DNA of 64,000 nucleotides from a bacterium (GCA_016719645.1 JADJYS010000012.1:1-64000), one strand, 5' to 3'. Counted from the first letter of the stretch, positions 7,686 through 18,963 are shown. The notes: a model not told the origin generated them from the letters alone. Numbers and translations are program-made.

Positions 7686-9616
7686 ATGGCCCAGACCGTC
7701 ATCGAGAAGATCACGCAGGCCCACGCCCTGGACCTGGCGCGCGGCGCCGAGCTGCACGCCGGCGACTTCGTCACGCTGGGGCCCGACCACGTGATGACCC
7801 ACGACAACACCTCGGCCGTGCTGCAGAAGTTCGAGAAGCTGGGCCTGGGCAAGGTGCACGACCGCGCCAGCCGGTGTTCGCGCTGGACCACGACATCCAG
7901 AACCGCAGCGACGGCAACCTGGCCAGGTACGCCAAGATCGAGGCCTTCGCCCGCGCGCAGGACATCGACTTCCCCGCCGGCACCGGCATCGGCCACCAGG
8001 TGATGATCGAGAACGGCTACATCCAGCCGGGCGGCTTCTGCGTGGCCAGCGACAGCCACTCGAACATGTACGGCGCCGTGGGCGCGGTCGGCACGCCGGT
8101 GGTGCGCACCGACGCCGCCTGCCTGTGGGCCACCGGGCGGTTCTGGTGGCAGATCCCGCGCACGGTCAAGGTCGTGCTGCAGGGCGAGCTGCGCACCGGG
8201 GTGACGGGCAAGGACGTGATCCTCACGCTCTGCGGCCAGTACAACCGCGACGAGGTGCTCAACGCCGCCATCGAGTTCGCGGGGCCGGGCGTGGCCGGGC
8301 TGAGCATGGACGCGCGCATGACCATCGCCAACATGACCACCGAGTGGGGCGCGCTGGTGGGCTGGTTCCCCTGCGACGACATCACGATCGACTTCCTGGA
8401 GAAGCGCCAGGCCATCCTGGCGGTGCAGGGCATCGACGACCGCATCGACGACGCGCGGCTCAACCTCTGGAAGCGCCACCCGCTGACCTCGGACCCCGAC
8501 GCGATCTACGCGGGCGTGATCACGCTGGACCTGTCGCTGGTCTCCCCGCACGTGGCCGGGCCGGACACCGTGCAGAAGAGCGCGCCGTTGGCCGAGCTCA
8601 CGACCCGGGACATCAAGATCCACAAGGCGTACCTGCTGTCCTGCGTCAACTCGCGGCTGGAGGACCTCAAGGCCGCCGCCGACGTCATGCTGGGCCACAA
8701 GGTGGCCCCGGGCGTCGACTTCTACATCGCCGCGGCCAGCCAGTTCGTGGAGGACCAGGCCAAGCAGCTCGGCATCTGGCAGGCGCTGCTGGACACCGGG
8801 GCCAAGGCGCTGCCGCCCAGCTGCGGCCCCTGCATCGGGCTGGGCACGGGCCTGCTCGAGGCCGGCGAGGTCGGCATCTCGGCCACCAACCGCAACTTCA
8901 AGGGCCGGATGGGCTCGCGCGACGCGCAGTGCTACCTGGCCAGCCCCGCGGTCGTGGCCGCCTCGGCGATCGCCGGCAAGATCGCCGGGCCCGAGGGCTT
9001 CGACGCCTCGATGCCGCCCTACGCCTTCGTTGCGGGCGGCAAGGGCCACAAGGCCGGCGCGGTGGAGATCCTCGACGGGTTCCCGGCCATCGTCGAGGGG
9101 CGCGCGCTGTTCCTGCCGCAGGACAACCTGAACACCGACGGCATCTACGGGAAGGACTACACCTACCGCGAGGACATGACGCCGCAGGACATGGCGCGCG
9201 TGGTGATGGAGAACTACGACCCGGCGTTCGCGGGGATGGTGCGGGCCGGGGACCTCGTGGTCGGGGGGTACAACTTCGGGACGGGGTCGAGCCGGGAGCA
9301 GGCGGTCACCGCGCTGCAGGCGGCGGGGATCAGGATGCTGGTGGCGGGGACGTACTCGCAGACTTATCAGCGGAATGCGATCAATAATGGGTTCCTTTGT
9401 TTGGAGAGTCCGGAGTTGGTTGAGGCGATGAAGTCCGCGTTTTCGGGGCGGGAGGGGAAGACGCTGCTGATCGAGCCTGGGCTGAAGGTGGATTTCGCTA
9501 ATTCGAAGATTATTTGGGGTGGGAAGGAATTTGGGGTTTCGCCTACTGGGCGGCCTGTTCAGGAGGTCATCCTGGCGGGTGGAGTGGAAAACCTGGTGCG
9601 GGCGGCGTTGAAGTAG
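7686..9616 (+). CDS. Aconitase-family hydro-lyase (homoaconitase/aconitase-like), one frame break
   Basis: This [4Fe-4S] enzyme isomerises citrate-like acids. The start at 7686 has a strong GGGAGG site and begins 'MAQTVIEKITQAHALDLARG'. The frame breaks at about 7871, where adding one C to the CC of 'GCGCCAGCC' restores 'HDRAQPVFALDHDIQNRSDG', giving 643 residues. Cluster cysteines are visible in 'LLSCVNSRLEDL' and 'PPSCGPCIGLGTG'. Substrate regions are 'ASDSHSNMYGAVGAVGTP' and the swivel-domain 'GGYNFGTGSSREQAV'. The sequence style (RTDAACLWATGRFWWQIP) is closest to Lys4-like homoaconitases rather than AcnB, but the substrate cannot be fixed. Partner: the PrpD-like protein upstream. Confidence 0.87.
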
Positions 9617-10013
9617 ATGGCCGGCCCTACTGCGGGCCAGGCGAATGGGATGCAATTGGCTTGAATGATGGGATATGTCGACATTAAGGTTGGTCTTGGT
9701 TCGTCGTGATGGGATTCGTTCTTCGTGTACGCTGTAACCGGCGCGGTCAACCCCTACGATACAGTTGAAACCGTCAGTTAATTTACTGCCGAATGACGGC
9801 GCACATTGCGCTTATCTCTATTGACGGATTGTCGCGACGCTGCAGGATTATGGAGGGGCTCGCAGGATAGGACCAGACAACTCCGGTATCCCTACTAGAC
9901 GATCAGCGAGCATAACAGTCAAGCACCCCCATCAAGCACGCAGTCCGACCGACAACATGTCTGCCCGATATCCGCATTGTTCCTGACGACAAACCCGGCA
10001 TTGGGGGGCTACC
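9617..10013. other. Intergenic stretch, AT-richer than surroundings
   Basis: About 400 bp between the aconitase-family gene and the M4 protease. No open frame with family resemblance, convincing promoter pair or terminator is seen. Base composition drops noticeably below the surrounding genes and stays lower through the protease gene. Confidence 0.5.
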
Positions 10014-12011
10014 ATGCGAGGTCAGATCTGGACGATGTCAATGTGTTTACTGCTGATTCAGTCTATCACTGCATCTGCTGGGACTGATTGGCAAGTCATG
10101 AACGTCGGACATACCGTGCTCATCAAATCGGACCTCCCGAGACTGTTCGGCACCACATCCCAATTATCCTCGTCCCAACTGACCGACCATGCCATGGCAG
10201 CCATCATCGCCAACAAGGCCGTGTTTGGTCTGACCGATCCCCTTCAAGACCTGCGGGCTACGCCGGTTGTCACAGATGCGCTCGGGTGTGCACATGTGCG
10301 TTTCGATCAATTCCATCACGGCATCCCGGTTTACGGCGGAGAGATCAAGGTGCATCTCGATGCATCAGGGCGCGTGTATTCGATCAGCGGCAAAACCACA
10401 GATCGGCTTCCGGATTCCGTTGTGCCAAGCATCGGGGACGAGGGTGCGCGCGACGTTGCCGCCTTCCAATTCATGTCCGGGAACACCCCGCGGGGTTCCG
10501 TGGAATTCATTTCTACCCGGCTGGTGATGATGCCGCTCGATATCGTCACCAACACTCAACGCGCCATGGCGCACCTCGCCTGGGAGATCTCGCTGCAGGA
10601 CCAGAACGAATCGCTGACGGGTCAGACGTTCTACGTCGACGCCAACAACGGTGAGGTGATCTTCTCGCAACCCCATGCCTACATGTTCGAACGTCATGTT
10701 TTGGATTGCTCATATCCCAATAATTCCAACAACGACCCCAATTGCATATCTTATTACCAATCCAGCTACTACAACTATACCTTTGGTCGCACAGAAGGTG
10801 CTCCGCCGAGAGGGCCCAATCCGGTTTGGGATTCACCATTCCTAGGTAGCTGTGACACTGACACGATGTACGACCATCTTGCCTTGATCCACAATTTCAC
10901 GGTTTCAAACTTCGGCTTGAATGGCGCGAACAATCTCGGCGGGTTGGCTATTCCCCCGTTGGTATCGCCCACACTTACCCGCGGCTTCACGCTCATCGAT
11001 TTCGACTCCCCTACCGGCGTATGTCCGTATTCGGCATTTTTCGACACATATAAGGGGAACGTCTCTTTTTGTGTCGACATGGTGATCTTGGATATCGTTG
11101 GGCACGAATATACTCATGGTATTGTTCACCACAGGTTCATTGATGAAAACAATTTGCCAATCGGGCCCGTCTATTACGGTGAATGTGGCGCACTCAATGA
11201 AGCATTTGCTGATATTGTTGCCGAGACGCTCGAACTTACTGTCAGAGGTTCAACTGATTGGATATTTGGGGCGAATGCTCCAGGTGGTCCTTTCAGAAAT
11301 CTTGCTAATCCGGAAGCGTCTGGATTGGACAGAGTATACCCGACCCATTATTGTAGCGATAATATGTACTGCGGAACCGAAGATTATGGCGGAGTACATC
11401 GCAATTCAACTGTACCTAGTCATGCTTTCTATCTCATTGCAAACGGTGGGACTGTAAATGGTTGCGATGTCGCCCTGCAGGGAGTCGACGTCGCCAAACA
11501 GGTGTTCTATCGAGGCTGGGCGAATTATTTCTCCAGAACAGAAACCTTCAATGAGGCCTACATCCATCTGCTTGAAGCTGCCGCCGACCTCTATCCTCCG
11601 GAGATCGTCAATCAGGTTCGCATCGCACTTCAAGCGGCCGAAATGGACCAACCCGGCTACTGCAGCGGTATCCCGGCGCAAATCCCCGCCTGTGCTGGTC
11701 TCACCGGAGTGGAAGATGTCTCGACCGGCGCGGGCTCCATCGTCGAATCATTGGGCCCCAACCCGTCGGAGGGCCGCGTGAGCCTCCAGTACCGACTCGG
11801 CAGCGCCGGTACCGTCAAGATCGAGGTCTACGATGTTCGTGGTCGTCTGGTGGCCGCGCCGCTGGAAGGATGGCAGGAACCCGGCTCGCAAGAGACGATT
11901 TGGAATGGTCAGACCCATGACGATCAACGAGTAGCCCCGGGCGTGTACTTCCTGCGGGTGACGGTTGACGGTAAGGAGATCGGTGTCCGTAAAGTTATGG
12001 TCCTGCACTAG
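10014..12011 (+). CDS. Secreted M4-family (thermolysin-like) metalloprotease with FlgD-like C-terminal tail
   Basis: This 665-residue zinc endopeptidase precursor has a signal peptide (about residues 1-24) and an FTP/PepSY-type propeptide (about 45-215). The M4 catalytic core has 'GHEYTHGIVHHRF' (zinc His near 364 and 368) and the third ligand Glu in 'GALNEAFADIVAE' (about 395). A C-terminal beta-sandwich of about 90 residues ends 'GVYFLRVTVDGKEIGVRKVM', the same tail type found on four other secreted proteins here. Such tails probably act as sorting or anchoring domains. Codon use is more AT-rich than that of its neighbours, especially around 10680-11460, hinting at recent acquisition. A 13-bp hairpin follows the stop. 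Confidence 0.93.
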   Translation: MRGQIWTMSMCLLLIQSITASAGTDWQVMNVGHTVLIKSDLPRLFGTTSQLSSSQLTDHAMAAIIANKAVFGLTDPLQDLRATPVVTDALGCAHVRFDQFHHGIPVYGGEIKVHLDASGRVYSISGKTTDRLPDSVVPSIGDEGARDVAAFQFMSGNTPRGSVEFISTRLVMMPLDIVTNTQRAMAHLAWEISLQDQNESLTGQTFYVDANNGEVIFSQPHAYMFERHVLDCSYPNNSNNDPNCISYYQSSYYNYTFGRTEGAPPRGPNPVWDSPFLGSCDTDTMYDHLALIHNFTVSNFGLNGANNLGGLAIPPLVSPTLTRGFTLIDFDSPTGVCPYSAFFDTYKGNVSFCVDMVILDIVGHEYTHGIVHHRFIDENNLPIGPVYYGECGALNEAFADIVAETLELTVRGSTDWIFGANAPGGPFRNLANPEASGLDRVYPTHYCSDNMYCGTEDYGGVHRNSTVPSHAFYLIANGGTVNGCDVALQGVDVAKQVFYRGWANYFSRTETFNEAYIHLLEAAADLYPPEIVNQVRIALQAAEMDQPGYCSGIPAQIPACAGLTGVEDVSTGAGSIVESLGPNPSEGRVSLQYRLGSAGTVKIEVYDVRGRLVAAPLEGWQEPGSQETIWNGQTHDDQRVAPGVYFLRVTVDGKEIGVRKVMVLH

Positions 12012-12029
12012 AGCTTCAGGTGAGTGAGT

Positions 12030-12073
12030 CCCCCCTTTTGCGTGATCGCTGTTCATTTCGCGCAAAAGGGGGG
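12030..12073 (+). terminator. Perfect 13-bp inverted repeat after the metalloprotease gene
   Basis: CCCCCCTTTTGCG at 12030-12042 pairs perfectly with CGCAAAAGGGGGG at 12061-12073 around an 18-nt loop, starting 19 bp after the stop codon. There is no U-run after the stem, so it is either a non-canonical terminator or an mRNA-stabilising hairpin. Confidence 0.5.
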
Positions 12074-12252
12074 CGATCACAACCGTCGATGCAATTCAGC
12101 TTCATGACAACCAGCCCCAGAACTGAAGAATATAACCAAGTGATCTCCGCTTATTCGTTGCTTCATTGACGAAATACTCACTGCCCTGTATACTGCGCTT
12201 GTGATGTTGTGCAATTGAATAAGCTGTAGTCAACGTTTGGATTACGCTCCGC

Positions 12253-12782
12253 ATGTCTCACGAAGCTGCAAACCCGCACAGCCGTTTGAACGAATACATG
12301 CCTTTGGTATACAAACAGTTACGAGAATTGGCCGCACACCGGCTCAAACACGAGCGTCCCAACCACACGCTGCGACCAACGGCTCTTGTCAACGAGGTTT
12401 ACCTCAAGTTCGAGAAACAGCAGGCGCTCGACATCAAGGGCCGCACGCATTTCCTGGCCATGGCCGCCACCGCCATGCGGCAGGTGCTCGTCGATCATGC
12501 CCGCAGCCGCAATTCGCAAAAACGCGGCGGTGGCGCGCTGCTGGTGACCCTCGACGAGTCGGCGGTGGTCGACGACCGCAACGTGCAAGACCTGCTCGAC
12601 CTGCACCGCGCTCTCGAGAAGCTCGCCGCGCTCGATCCCATCGAAGCCCGCATCGTCGAGATGCGCTTCTTCGCCGGCCTCACCGAGGTCGAGATCGCCC
12701 GCGAACTGGATATTTCCGAGCGCTGGGTTCGTGAGCAGTGGACGCATGCGAAGGCCTGGCTGCGGAAGGAACTGACCCGTAG
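12253..12782 (+). CDS. ECF sigma factor of the kinase-associated (Sig-70_X6-like) group
   Basis: The start 'MSHEAANPHSRLNEYMPLVY' leads into region 2 ('LRPTALVNEVYLKFE', 'HFLAMAATAMRQVLVDHARS'). Region 4 follows ('LDPIEARIVEMRFFAGLTEVEIARELDIS', shown here as one domain, about residues 125-160) with 'VREQWTHAKAWLRKEL'. This group of ECF factors is about 180 residues long and usually sits beside Ser/Thr kinase genes. As written the frame runs on to 13194, but those extra about 140 codons are antisense to the kinase gene. One extra C in the CCC at 12776-12778 would put the TAG at 12780-12782 in frame (ending '...RKELTP') and leave the two convergent genes 6 bp apart. Confidence 0.83.
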
Positions 12783-12788
12783 CATCGA

Positions 12789-15306
12789 TCAGAGCCTGCG
12801 ACCGGCCAGCAGCGCAAGTTCGACTCGGACCTGCCGGTGCAAGGCTGGATACTCCACCCAGGGGTATGGCTGCTCGTGCTCTCTCGAGCGAACTCACGGA
12901 TGCCGTGCTGTCCGCCGCGTCCCCGAACGACACCCATCGCATCCTGCCGGCCTGACCCCGGCGCAAGGCGATCTCGGCGTACTGCACCGGGAAGCGGGCG
13001 CTCGTCAGCACGCCCTCGGCCACCATCAGCAGGGAATCGGCGCGGACGAATCCACCCTGGTCTTGATCCAGAGCCGCGAGCTGCGCCGTCACGACTGCCA
13101 GATCCGCTTGGGCCAGCGCCCGTTCGAAGTCGTCCGTATCATCGCGCAGCGGCGTGAACGAGTTGCGGATGTCGAACGCAGCAAGCTCAAGTAAATGCCG
13201 CCGCTCGCTCGCATTGGCGGCGGATGCCGCCGCCGCCGCTCGAACGCGACCGCGCAGCAGGTAGAGCTGCCAGTAGCGGCGCCCCGCACCCAGATCGCAC
13301 AATTCGGCCGCTCGGTCGAAGTACGTCAGGGCGCTGTCCAGATCGGCTGCTGCCGCCGTGCCCGACAGCAACTCGGCACGTCGGAAATGTGCAGCGCCGA
13401 GCGCCTGTTCGAACATCGACATCCCACCCGACTTCAAGATCCCGCTCTTCCCTGCCGCAGTCCTGAGTATCGCCAGTCCGGTGTCCACGACGGTGAGACT
13501 ATCGACGATCGCACCGAGTGCCATGAGCGCCCCGCCCCGATTCAGCAGGGCGAATGCCAGATCCTCAGCCCATTGGAGCGAATCTTCCCTGGTATGGCGG
13601 TTGATCTGATAGTTTAGGGCTCCGCCACCAACAACACCGACGGCTATACTCTGCGCCAAGGACGCTTCCCGCCAGTTCGTCGCCGGCGACTGCAACTGCG
13701 CCAGGCTCGCAAGGCCATAGCCGATCCCCGCGTACGGGTGATGTGCGCCCAGACGCAAGACCTTGTCACGGACGATCGCCAGACTGTCGATCCCCATGGC
13801 GGTGCCGGTGATCCAGGGCACGACCGAGGCATCCCGCCAGAAGCCGCACGCCTGCTCCAGCATGGCCGCGTCGTGCTCCATCTCGCCGACGAAATAGTGC
13901 AACTCTCCTTGTCGCCATTTGATGTAGCGGTTCAGGTCGGCCGTAAACGGTTCGGCCGGGAGCCGCGACAGGTCGCTGCGCGCCTGCTGGAACAGTGCCG
14001 CCGCCGCGAGGTAGTTCTCCCGGTTCTGCGGACCCGAATGGCGGAGCTGGTCGGCCTCCTCGAGACGGGAATAGAGGCCCGCCCAGGTGACGGGCGGCCT
14101 GGACAGCATCCCCGGCACGAGCACCAAGGTCGCCACGACCGCGATCGTGGCGATCGCCCCACCCAGCATCAGGCGGCGCACCCGCGGGCGCTCCCGCAAC
14201 TGGCGTCGCAGGCGTGTCGTGGGACCGGGACCGCGGAGAGCGATCGGCCGACCGGCGAGATGGCGGCGCAGATCGGCCGCCATGTCCGCCGCCGACTGGT
14301 AGCGTTGCCCGGGATCCTTGTCGAGAGCGTGGTGCACGATCAGTCCGACGGCCGCTTCGGTATCCGGCAGACGCCTCGGCGCGGCCGTCGTGATCTCGAG
14401 CAGGGCGCGCGGCGTCGAGAGCCGGGCCAGATCGTAGGGCAGGCTCCCGGTGAGCAGTTCGAAGGCGATCACGCCCAGCGCATAGACGTCGGTGCGCGCA
14501 TCGATCGCTCCCGGCCCCCCTGTCGCCTGCTCGGGGCTCATGTAGCGGATGGTCCCCAGGAGCTGCCAAGTCTGGGTGGCCAATGTCTGCGCCGGAGCGT
14601 CAGGGTCGGTGAGCCTCGCGATGCCGAAATCGAGCACCTTGGGGCGGCCTGCCGCCGTGACCATGATGTTCTCCGGCTTCAGATCGCGGTGGATGACACC
14701 TTGCTGGTGCGCATACTCGACGGCATCGCAGAGCTCTGCGAGCAGCCGCAGGCGATCAGCCACCGTCGGGTCCGCTTCGATCCGCCACCTGGTCAGGTCA
14801 GGCCCTCGACGAACTCCATCGCCGGGTAGGGCGACCCGTCAGCGCTTCCGGCGTCGAGCAGCCGCGCGATGCCGGGGTGGTCGAGGCGCCCCAAGACCGC
14901 GACCTCGCGGCGGAACCGCTGTTCGAGCTGGGTCGTGACGACGCCGGGGCGCAGGGCCTTGAGGGCGACGATCGGCGCATTGGCGTCGCCGGTCGTCGCC
15001 TGCGCACGGTAGACGACGCCCATGCCGCCCTGCCCCAACAAATCGAGCACGCGGTAGGGGCCGAGACTAGACGGCACGGCCGGCTGATCGGACCAGGGCA
15101 GCTGCGTTTCGAGCGGATTGGCGCCTGCGGCGTGGCAGGTCAGGAGGTTCATGACCTCGTCGCGAAGGTCGCCGTCGGCGGAGCAGGCAAGATCAAGGAA
15201 GGCCCCGCGCTCTTCGGATGTGAGCGCGAGGGCCGCGGTGAAGATCTCACGGGCTTGCTGGAAGCGTTCGCGATCGATGACCGGGCCCTCCCCCTGCGGA
15301 CAACAT
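12789..15306 (-). CDS. Membrane Ser/Thr protein kinase (PknB-like) with extracytoplasmic repeat region, several frame breaks
   Basis: The reconstructed protein is about 838 residues. An N-terminal helical segment ('DRERFQQAREIFTAALAL') precedes the kinase domain: 'GPYRVLDLLGQGGMGVVYRA' (P-loop), Lys in 'IVALKALRP', catalytic 'VIHRDLKPENIM', 'LDFGIARL' and 'MSPEQATG'. One transmembrane helix ('AIATIAVVATLVLVPG') and an about 500-residue helical, TPR-like region follow. Three single-base corrections are needed: the C-run at 15290-15294 (one too many, joining the ATG at 15306), C at about 14799 (one missing, between 'EFVEGL' and 'DLTRWR'), and a GA repeat near 12880, after which the frame ends '...ELALLAGRRL' at 12789. 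It converges on the ECF sigma gene, its likely partner. Confidence 0.8.
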
Positions 15307-15443
15307 GCTGGTGTTGATTAGCGCGACAGGTGATTGCCAAGTCAAGCGACAAGGCGGAATCATGGACGCGTGATCTCCAACGGCCTCAAGATCGGAGGCC
15401 CGGGATCATGCATCCGGGCCCCTCCCGCACCAACGTTTACGAG

Positions 15444-17128
15444 TTACTTCACCAGCACGATCTTCCCGCTGAACGACTTCTCCCGGGTGCGCAGCGAGAC
15501 GAGGTACACGCCCGCCGCCGCAGCCCTGCCTTCGTCGTCCCGGCCGTCCCAGACGACCGCGTGCTCGCACGCGGGCAGCGACTCGCTGCGCAGCAGCTGC
15601 CGCACCCGGCGCCCGGACAGGTCGTAGATCTCGAGGGTCACGGGCCCTTCCGCGGACAAGGCGAACCGGAGGGTCGTGGACGGGTTGAACGGGTTCGGGT
15701 AGTTCCCGTGCAATTCCGTCAGGCGCGGCGGCAGGTCCGCCTCGGGATCTGCGCCCGTGGACGGTTCGCTCTGGATCACGTAGATGAGGCCGCGCACGGC
15801 GTCCGACACGAACATGCGGTCGCCGCCGGAGGCGAAGCAGAGGTCGTTGCGCCGATCGTCCGGCGGCGGCGGCGACGGGTGGATCCCGTTGAGGAACTCC
15901 TCGGCCTCACCGTCGGGACCGATCTTCATCACGCGTCCGTCGTCGAGCAACGCGTAGAGGAAGTCGCCGAACCCTTGGCTCGAGCCGAAGGCGAGCGCCT
16001 CGATGCCCGCCCCAGATCGGCGGTCAGCGGCGACGACTGGCCATCGGCGGCGGTGAGGTGGACCGTTCGACCCTCGCCGCCCAGGTAGAGCCCCGCGTCG
16101 AAGGTCGATCCCGCGCAAAACGCCAGTCCGTCCGCACCTCCAGACACGCTGGCCGAGTAAGCCGCAGGCGCGCCGCCGGCGCCGACGCTCACGAGGCTCG
16201 GCGAACCCGTGCCGTTGGCCCAGTAGAGAAGATCGGAGAACCCGGCCACGGCGCCTGGCAGGAACTGCATGTCCTGGGGATCCGACGCCACACCGGCACC
16301 CGACGCGAACACCTGTCCGCTCCCTGCCATGTCGTAGCGCATGACGGCCGGACCGGTCGCCGGCCCCAGAGCTTCGCTCAAGCCGACGAAGACCTGGGCG
16401 GCGTCCATGGCCGGATTCCACGGCGGCCCCGGGCCGACCGCGATGGCCACTGGATCGGCCGTGGCTTCCGGCAGGGTGAACCATGCCTCCACCGTGCCCG
16501 AATGGTAGGCGCGATAGACGAAGTCGTCCGGTGGGTCCGTAGCCGCCCCGCCGAGTCCGGTCGCAGCCGCGACGTAGAGATCCGCCCCGCCGGAAACAGG
16601 ATTCACCGGAGCCGCCAACGCGATCCAGCGCACCGCGTCGCCCGGCACCTTGACGAATTCTCGCCCGATGAAGCCGTCCGGTACCGCCACGGTCCCCAGG
16701 AAATAGAACGAGTTCTCACGCGAGACTCCGTCCGCGATCACCGCGGGTCCTTCCGGCACCACGAAGGTCACCTCGCGCGATGTCGCATCCTCGTAGGTGA
16801 TGGTGACCATCGGGATGAAGAAGGTGACTTCGCGGGACACCGCGTCGGCCGAGACGAACAGCGATTCCGGTACGAACAGCGTCACCTCCCGAGACACCGC
16901 ATCCACATATGCGATCAACGGCTCAGGCACGAACAATGTCACCTCGCGCGACACGGCATCTTCGGACACAGCGTCCGGCTCAGGGATGGCGAATGACAAC
17001 TCGCGGGATATTGCGTCCTCCGGCACGATTTGGGCTCGACTCGCGACGGGAACGACCAACATCATCAACACGAGTCCCGCCGACAGCGAGCCAACGATTT
17101 GGCCAAGCATAATTGGACTGCGCATCAC
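15444..17128 (-). CDS. Secreted protein with 'SREVT' tandem repeats and FlgD-like tail, one frame break
   Basis: The reconstructed protein is 561 residues. After a signal peptide (ending ...VASRA) come about six imperfect 19-21-residue repeats of the type 'DAVSREVTLFVPEP' (about residues 35-155). A beta-propeller-like body of about 300 residues follows ('GGADLYVAAATGLGG', 'FGDFLYALLDDGRVMKIG', 'GDRMFVSDAVRGLIYVI'). The C-terminal tail is 'NYPNPFNPSTTLRFAL' to 'FSGKIVLVK'. The frame breaks at the C-run 16010-16013 (one C missing), where 'LTADLG' continues as 'AGIEALAFGSSQG'. No enzymatic motif is visible; a surface or extracellular role is inferred from the signal and tail. Confidence 0.8.
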
Positions 17129-17158
17129 GATGCCTCCTTTCCGTAGTTGCTTATCGGC

Positions 17159-18426
17159 CTACGGCAAGGGAAGCACAGCGCGAGCCTGGATTGCGAACAT
17201 GCCGTTCGGCACACTCGGGAATACCGCCTGCCAGGTGGACAGTGTCGTGTTGCCGCCGACTAGGGTCACACTGCCGGTCGGCAGTAGGGTACGGGGTCCG
17301 CCTTGCTTGTTGATAAATACCTCAAAGATGGCGTCGGTTGGCACGTTAGCTGCCTCTAGAATGGCCGTAACGTCACCTGTTCCGCTGATAAAAACGTCCT
17401 CCCAGGGATAAACCAACTGTGCATGTGGATCAGCGGGCACTGCGATGCCATTGAGGCTGACGACGCGGATCTCGGGCGTGGTTGTATCGAACCAGAACTG
17501 AGGCGCATCACCGGGATCAACGATGGAGGCAGCGGGAACAGTAGAAATACTACCAAGGTTTTGCGTTGTTGCTTCGATCCTAATTCGGCCATAACCTCCG
17601 TTTGTCCCCCATGAAGATGTCCCCTGGCTTGCATTCACAGTTCCAGTTCCGGATATATAGGGGTAATGATACGCCCACTCCACCGCCGCTACCTCCACCA
17701 CCTCCATTGCCCGTTTAGCCCCCCATATGCATTCAGGGCACCGTTGATGATCACAGTAGTCTGCGCACCAATTAGGATGGCTCCGCCTCCACCTCCACCT
17801 GAACAGACATCGGTAGAGCCACTACGGCACCCTCCGCCACCACCGCTTCCGCCAAGCAGTGGCAGGATTGCAGTATTCCCATAGGTCTTACCGCCAGACA
17901 CGCCATCACCTACAGTTGAGTATCCAGCTCCATAGCCGGCGTTATTCGTACCTACTCCTTCAGTCCCCCCGCCAGGACCGAATCCATGTCCTGCTAATGC
18001 AGGATATAGGCCTCTTCGGCCTCCCTTGAAGCCTCCTGGACCTGCCATTGCTTCACCATTAAATACATTGTTCGTTCCCTGACCAACCAAGCTAAGCGTG
18101 CCATTAACCTGCACCGCCCCCTCCACCAACCAAACAACCGGCGGATTGGCCGGATGATTCTTGAACCTCAGTGTTGTGCCCGAAGCGATGGTCACGGACG
18201 TATAATGAAAAACTACCACCCACTTCTCAGGGTCATAGATGCCTCGGCCGAGCACATAGCCGGACGGCTGCGAGTCCCATGTGCCCGTCATCGCCTGTGA
18301 GAGGTCGATAGTGTCATTGGCGGTGATGTTCAGGGCGCCGTCCCAACCCTGGGACGGGACATCCATCTCGGCCTGCGCGACGGCAGCCAGGACGAGCAGT
18401 GAGAGGGTGAGCGCGAGGCGTTTCAC
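17159..18426 (-). CDS. Secreted Gly-rich beta-helix-like protein, two frame breaks
   Basis: The GTG at 18426 follows a textbook AGGAGGT ribosome site and encodes a signal peptide ('VKRLALTLSLLVLAAVAQA'). The mature part begins with a carbohydrate-adhesin-like strand pattern ('SVTIASGTTLRFKNH', 'GAVQVNGTLSLVGQG') and a long glycine-rich segment ('GGSGGGGGCRSG', 'GGGGGGAILIGAQTTVIING'). It ends in a beta-domain ('TLLPTGSVTLVGGNTTLSTW'). Two G-runs are one base too long (C-runs at 17710-17712 and 17674-17676 on the plus strand); correcting both gives 421 residues. The alternating 'G.I.I.G' strands recall parallel beta-helices of surface proteins. It lacks the FlgD-like tail. Function unknown. 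Confidence 0.72.
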
Positions 18427-18963
18427 GTCGGACCTCCTAATGGTGGGTAGTTGCCTGACTTCTTCAATCCCGAATGGATGGGGATTCAGAGCCGATGGCC
18501 GTTCCTGCATGTCTGCATGATGGTGTGCATGCGCAAGGCCCGAGGGTCAGAGGGAACACGAACGCCGGGGGCCGCCAGGATGGGCTCGCCCAAACCCACC
18601 CGAACTGCACTCCCGACGTTCGCTGTACCCCGGGGGGAAAGTCCCGGTCCCTCCATACCCCGCCTCTTGCATCGGCATCAATGCTCAACATGACCGTTGC
18701 AAAGGTATAAGCGCAGAATCGAAGGAGAACCGGCAGGAATCGACGGGAATTCATCAGCATCAAGAAGACAATGGGTTTCGAGATCATATGATTGGGGTCG
18801 CGTATCGAGTCCTGGTGAGCCGACGCCGGTTCAGCCGCCGCGCGAGAACACCGCCGGCAAGTCGGGCGCGAGACAACGGCGGCCAGGGTCGCTCATCGGC
18901 ATCCACCGCGACTGCAGCCTTGTGGTATCATCGTCAGGCAAAGCTCCCAATTGGAGGTCAACG
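18427..18963. other. Non-coding stretch with an imperfect inverted repeat
   Basis: About 540 bp between divergent genes with no convincing protein. An imperfect inverted repeat pairs 18552-18571 with 18610-18630 (core CGAACGYCGGG, one bulge). The enclosed sequence contains 'GCCAGGATGG', also the loop of the structured elements at 43744 and 54620-54660. Promoters for both flanking genes must lie here, but none is clear. Confidence 0.45.

Noticed and set aside
12319..12788. C-terminal extension of the kinase across the sigma factor gene
   Set aside because: The residues are plain antisense of conserved sigma region 4 and region 2; a corrected frame gives a natural stop at 12789.
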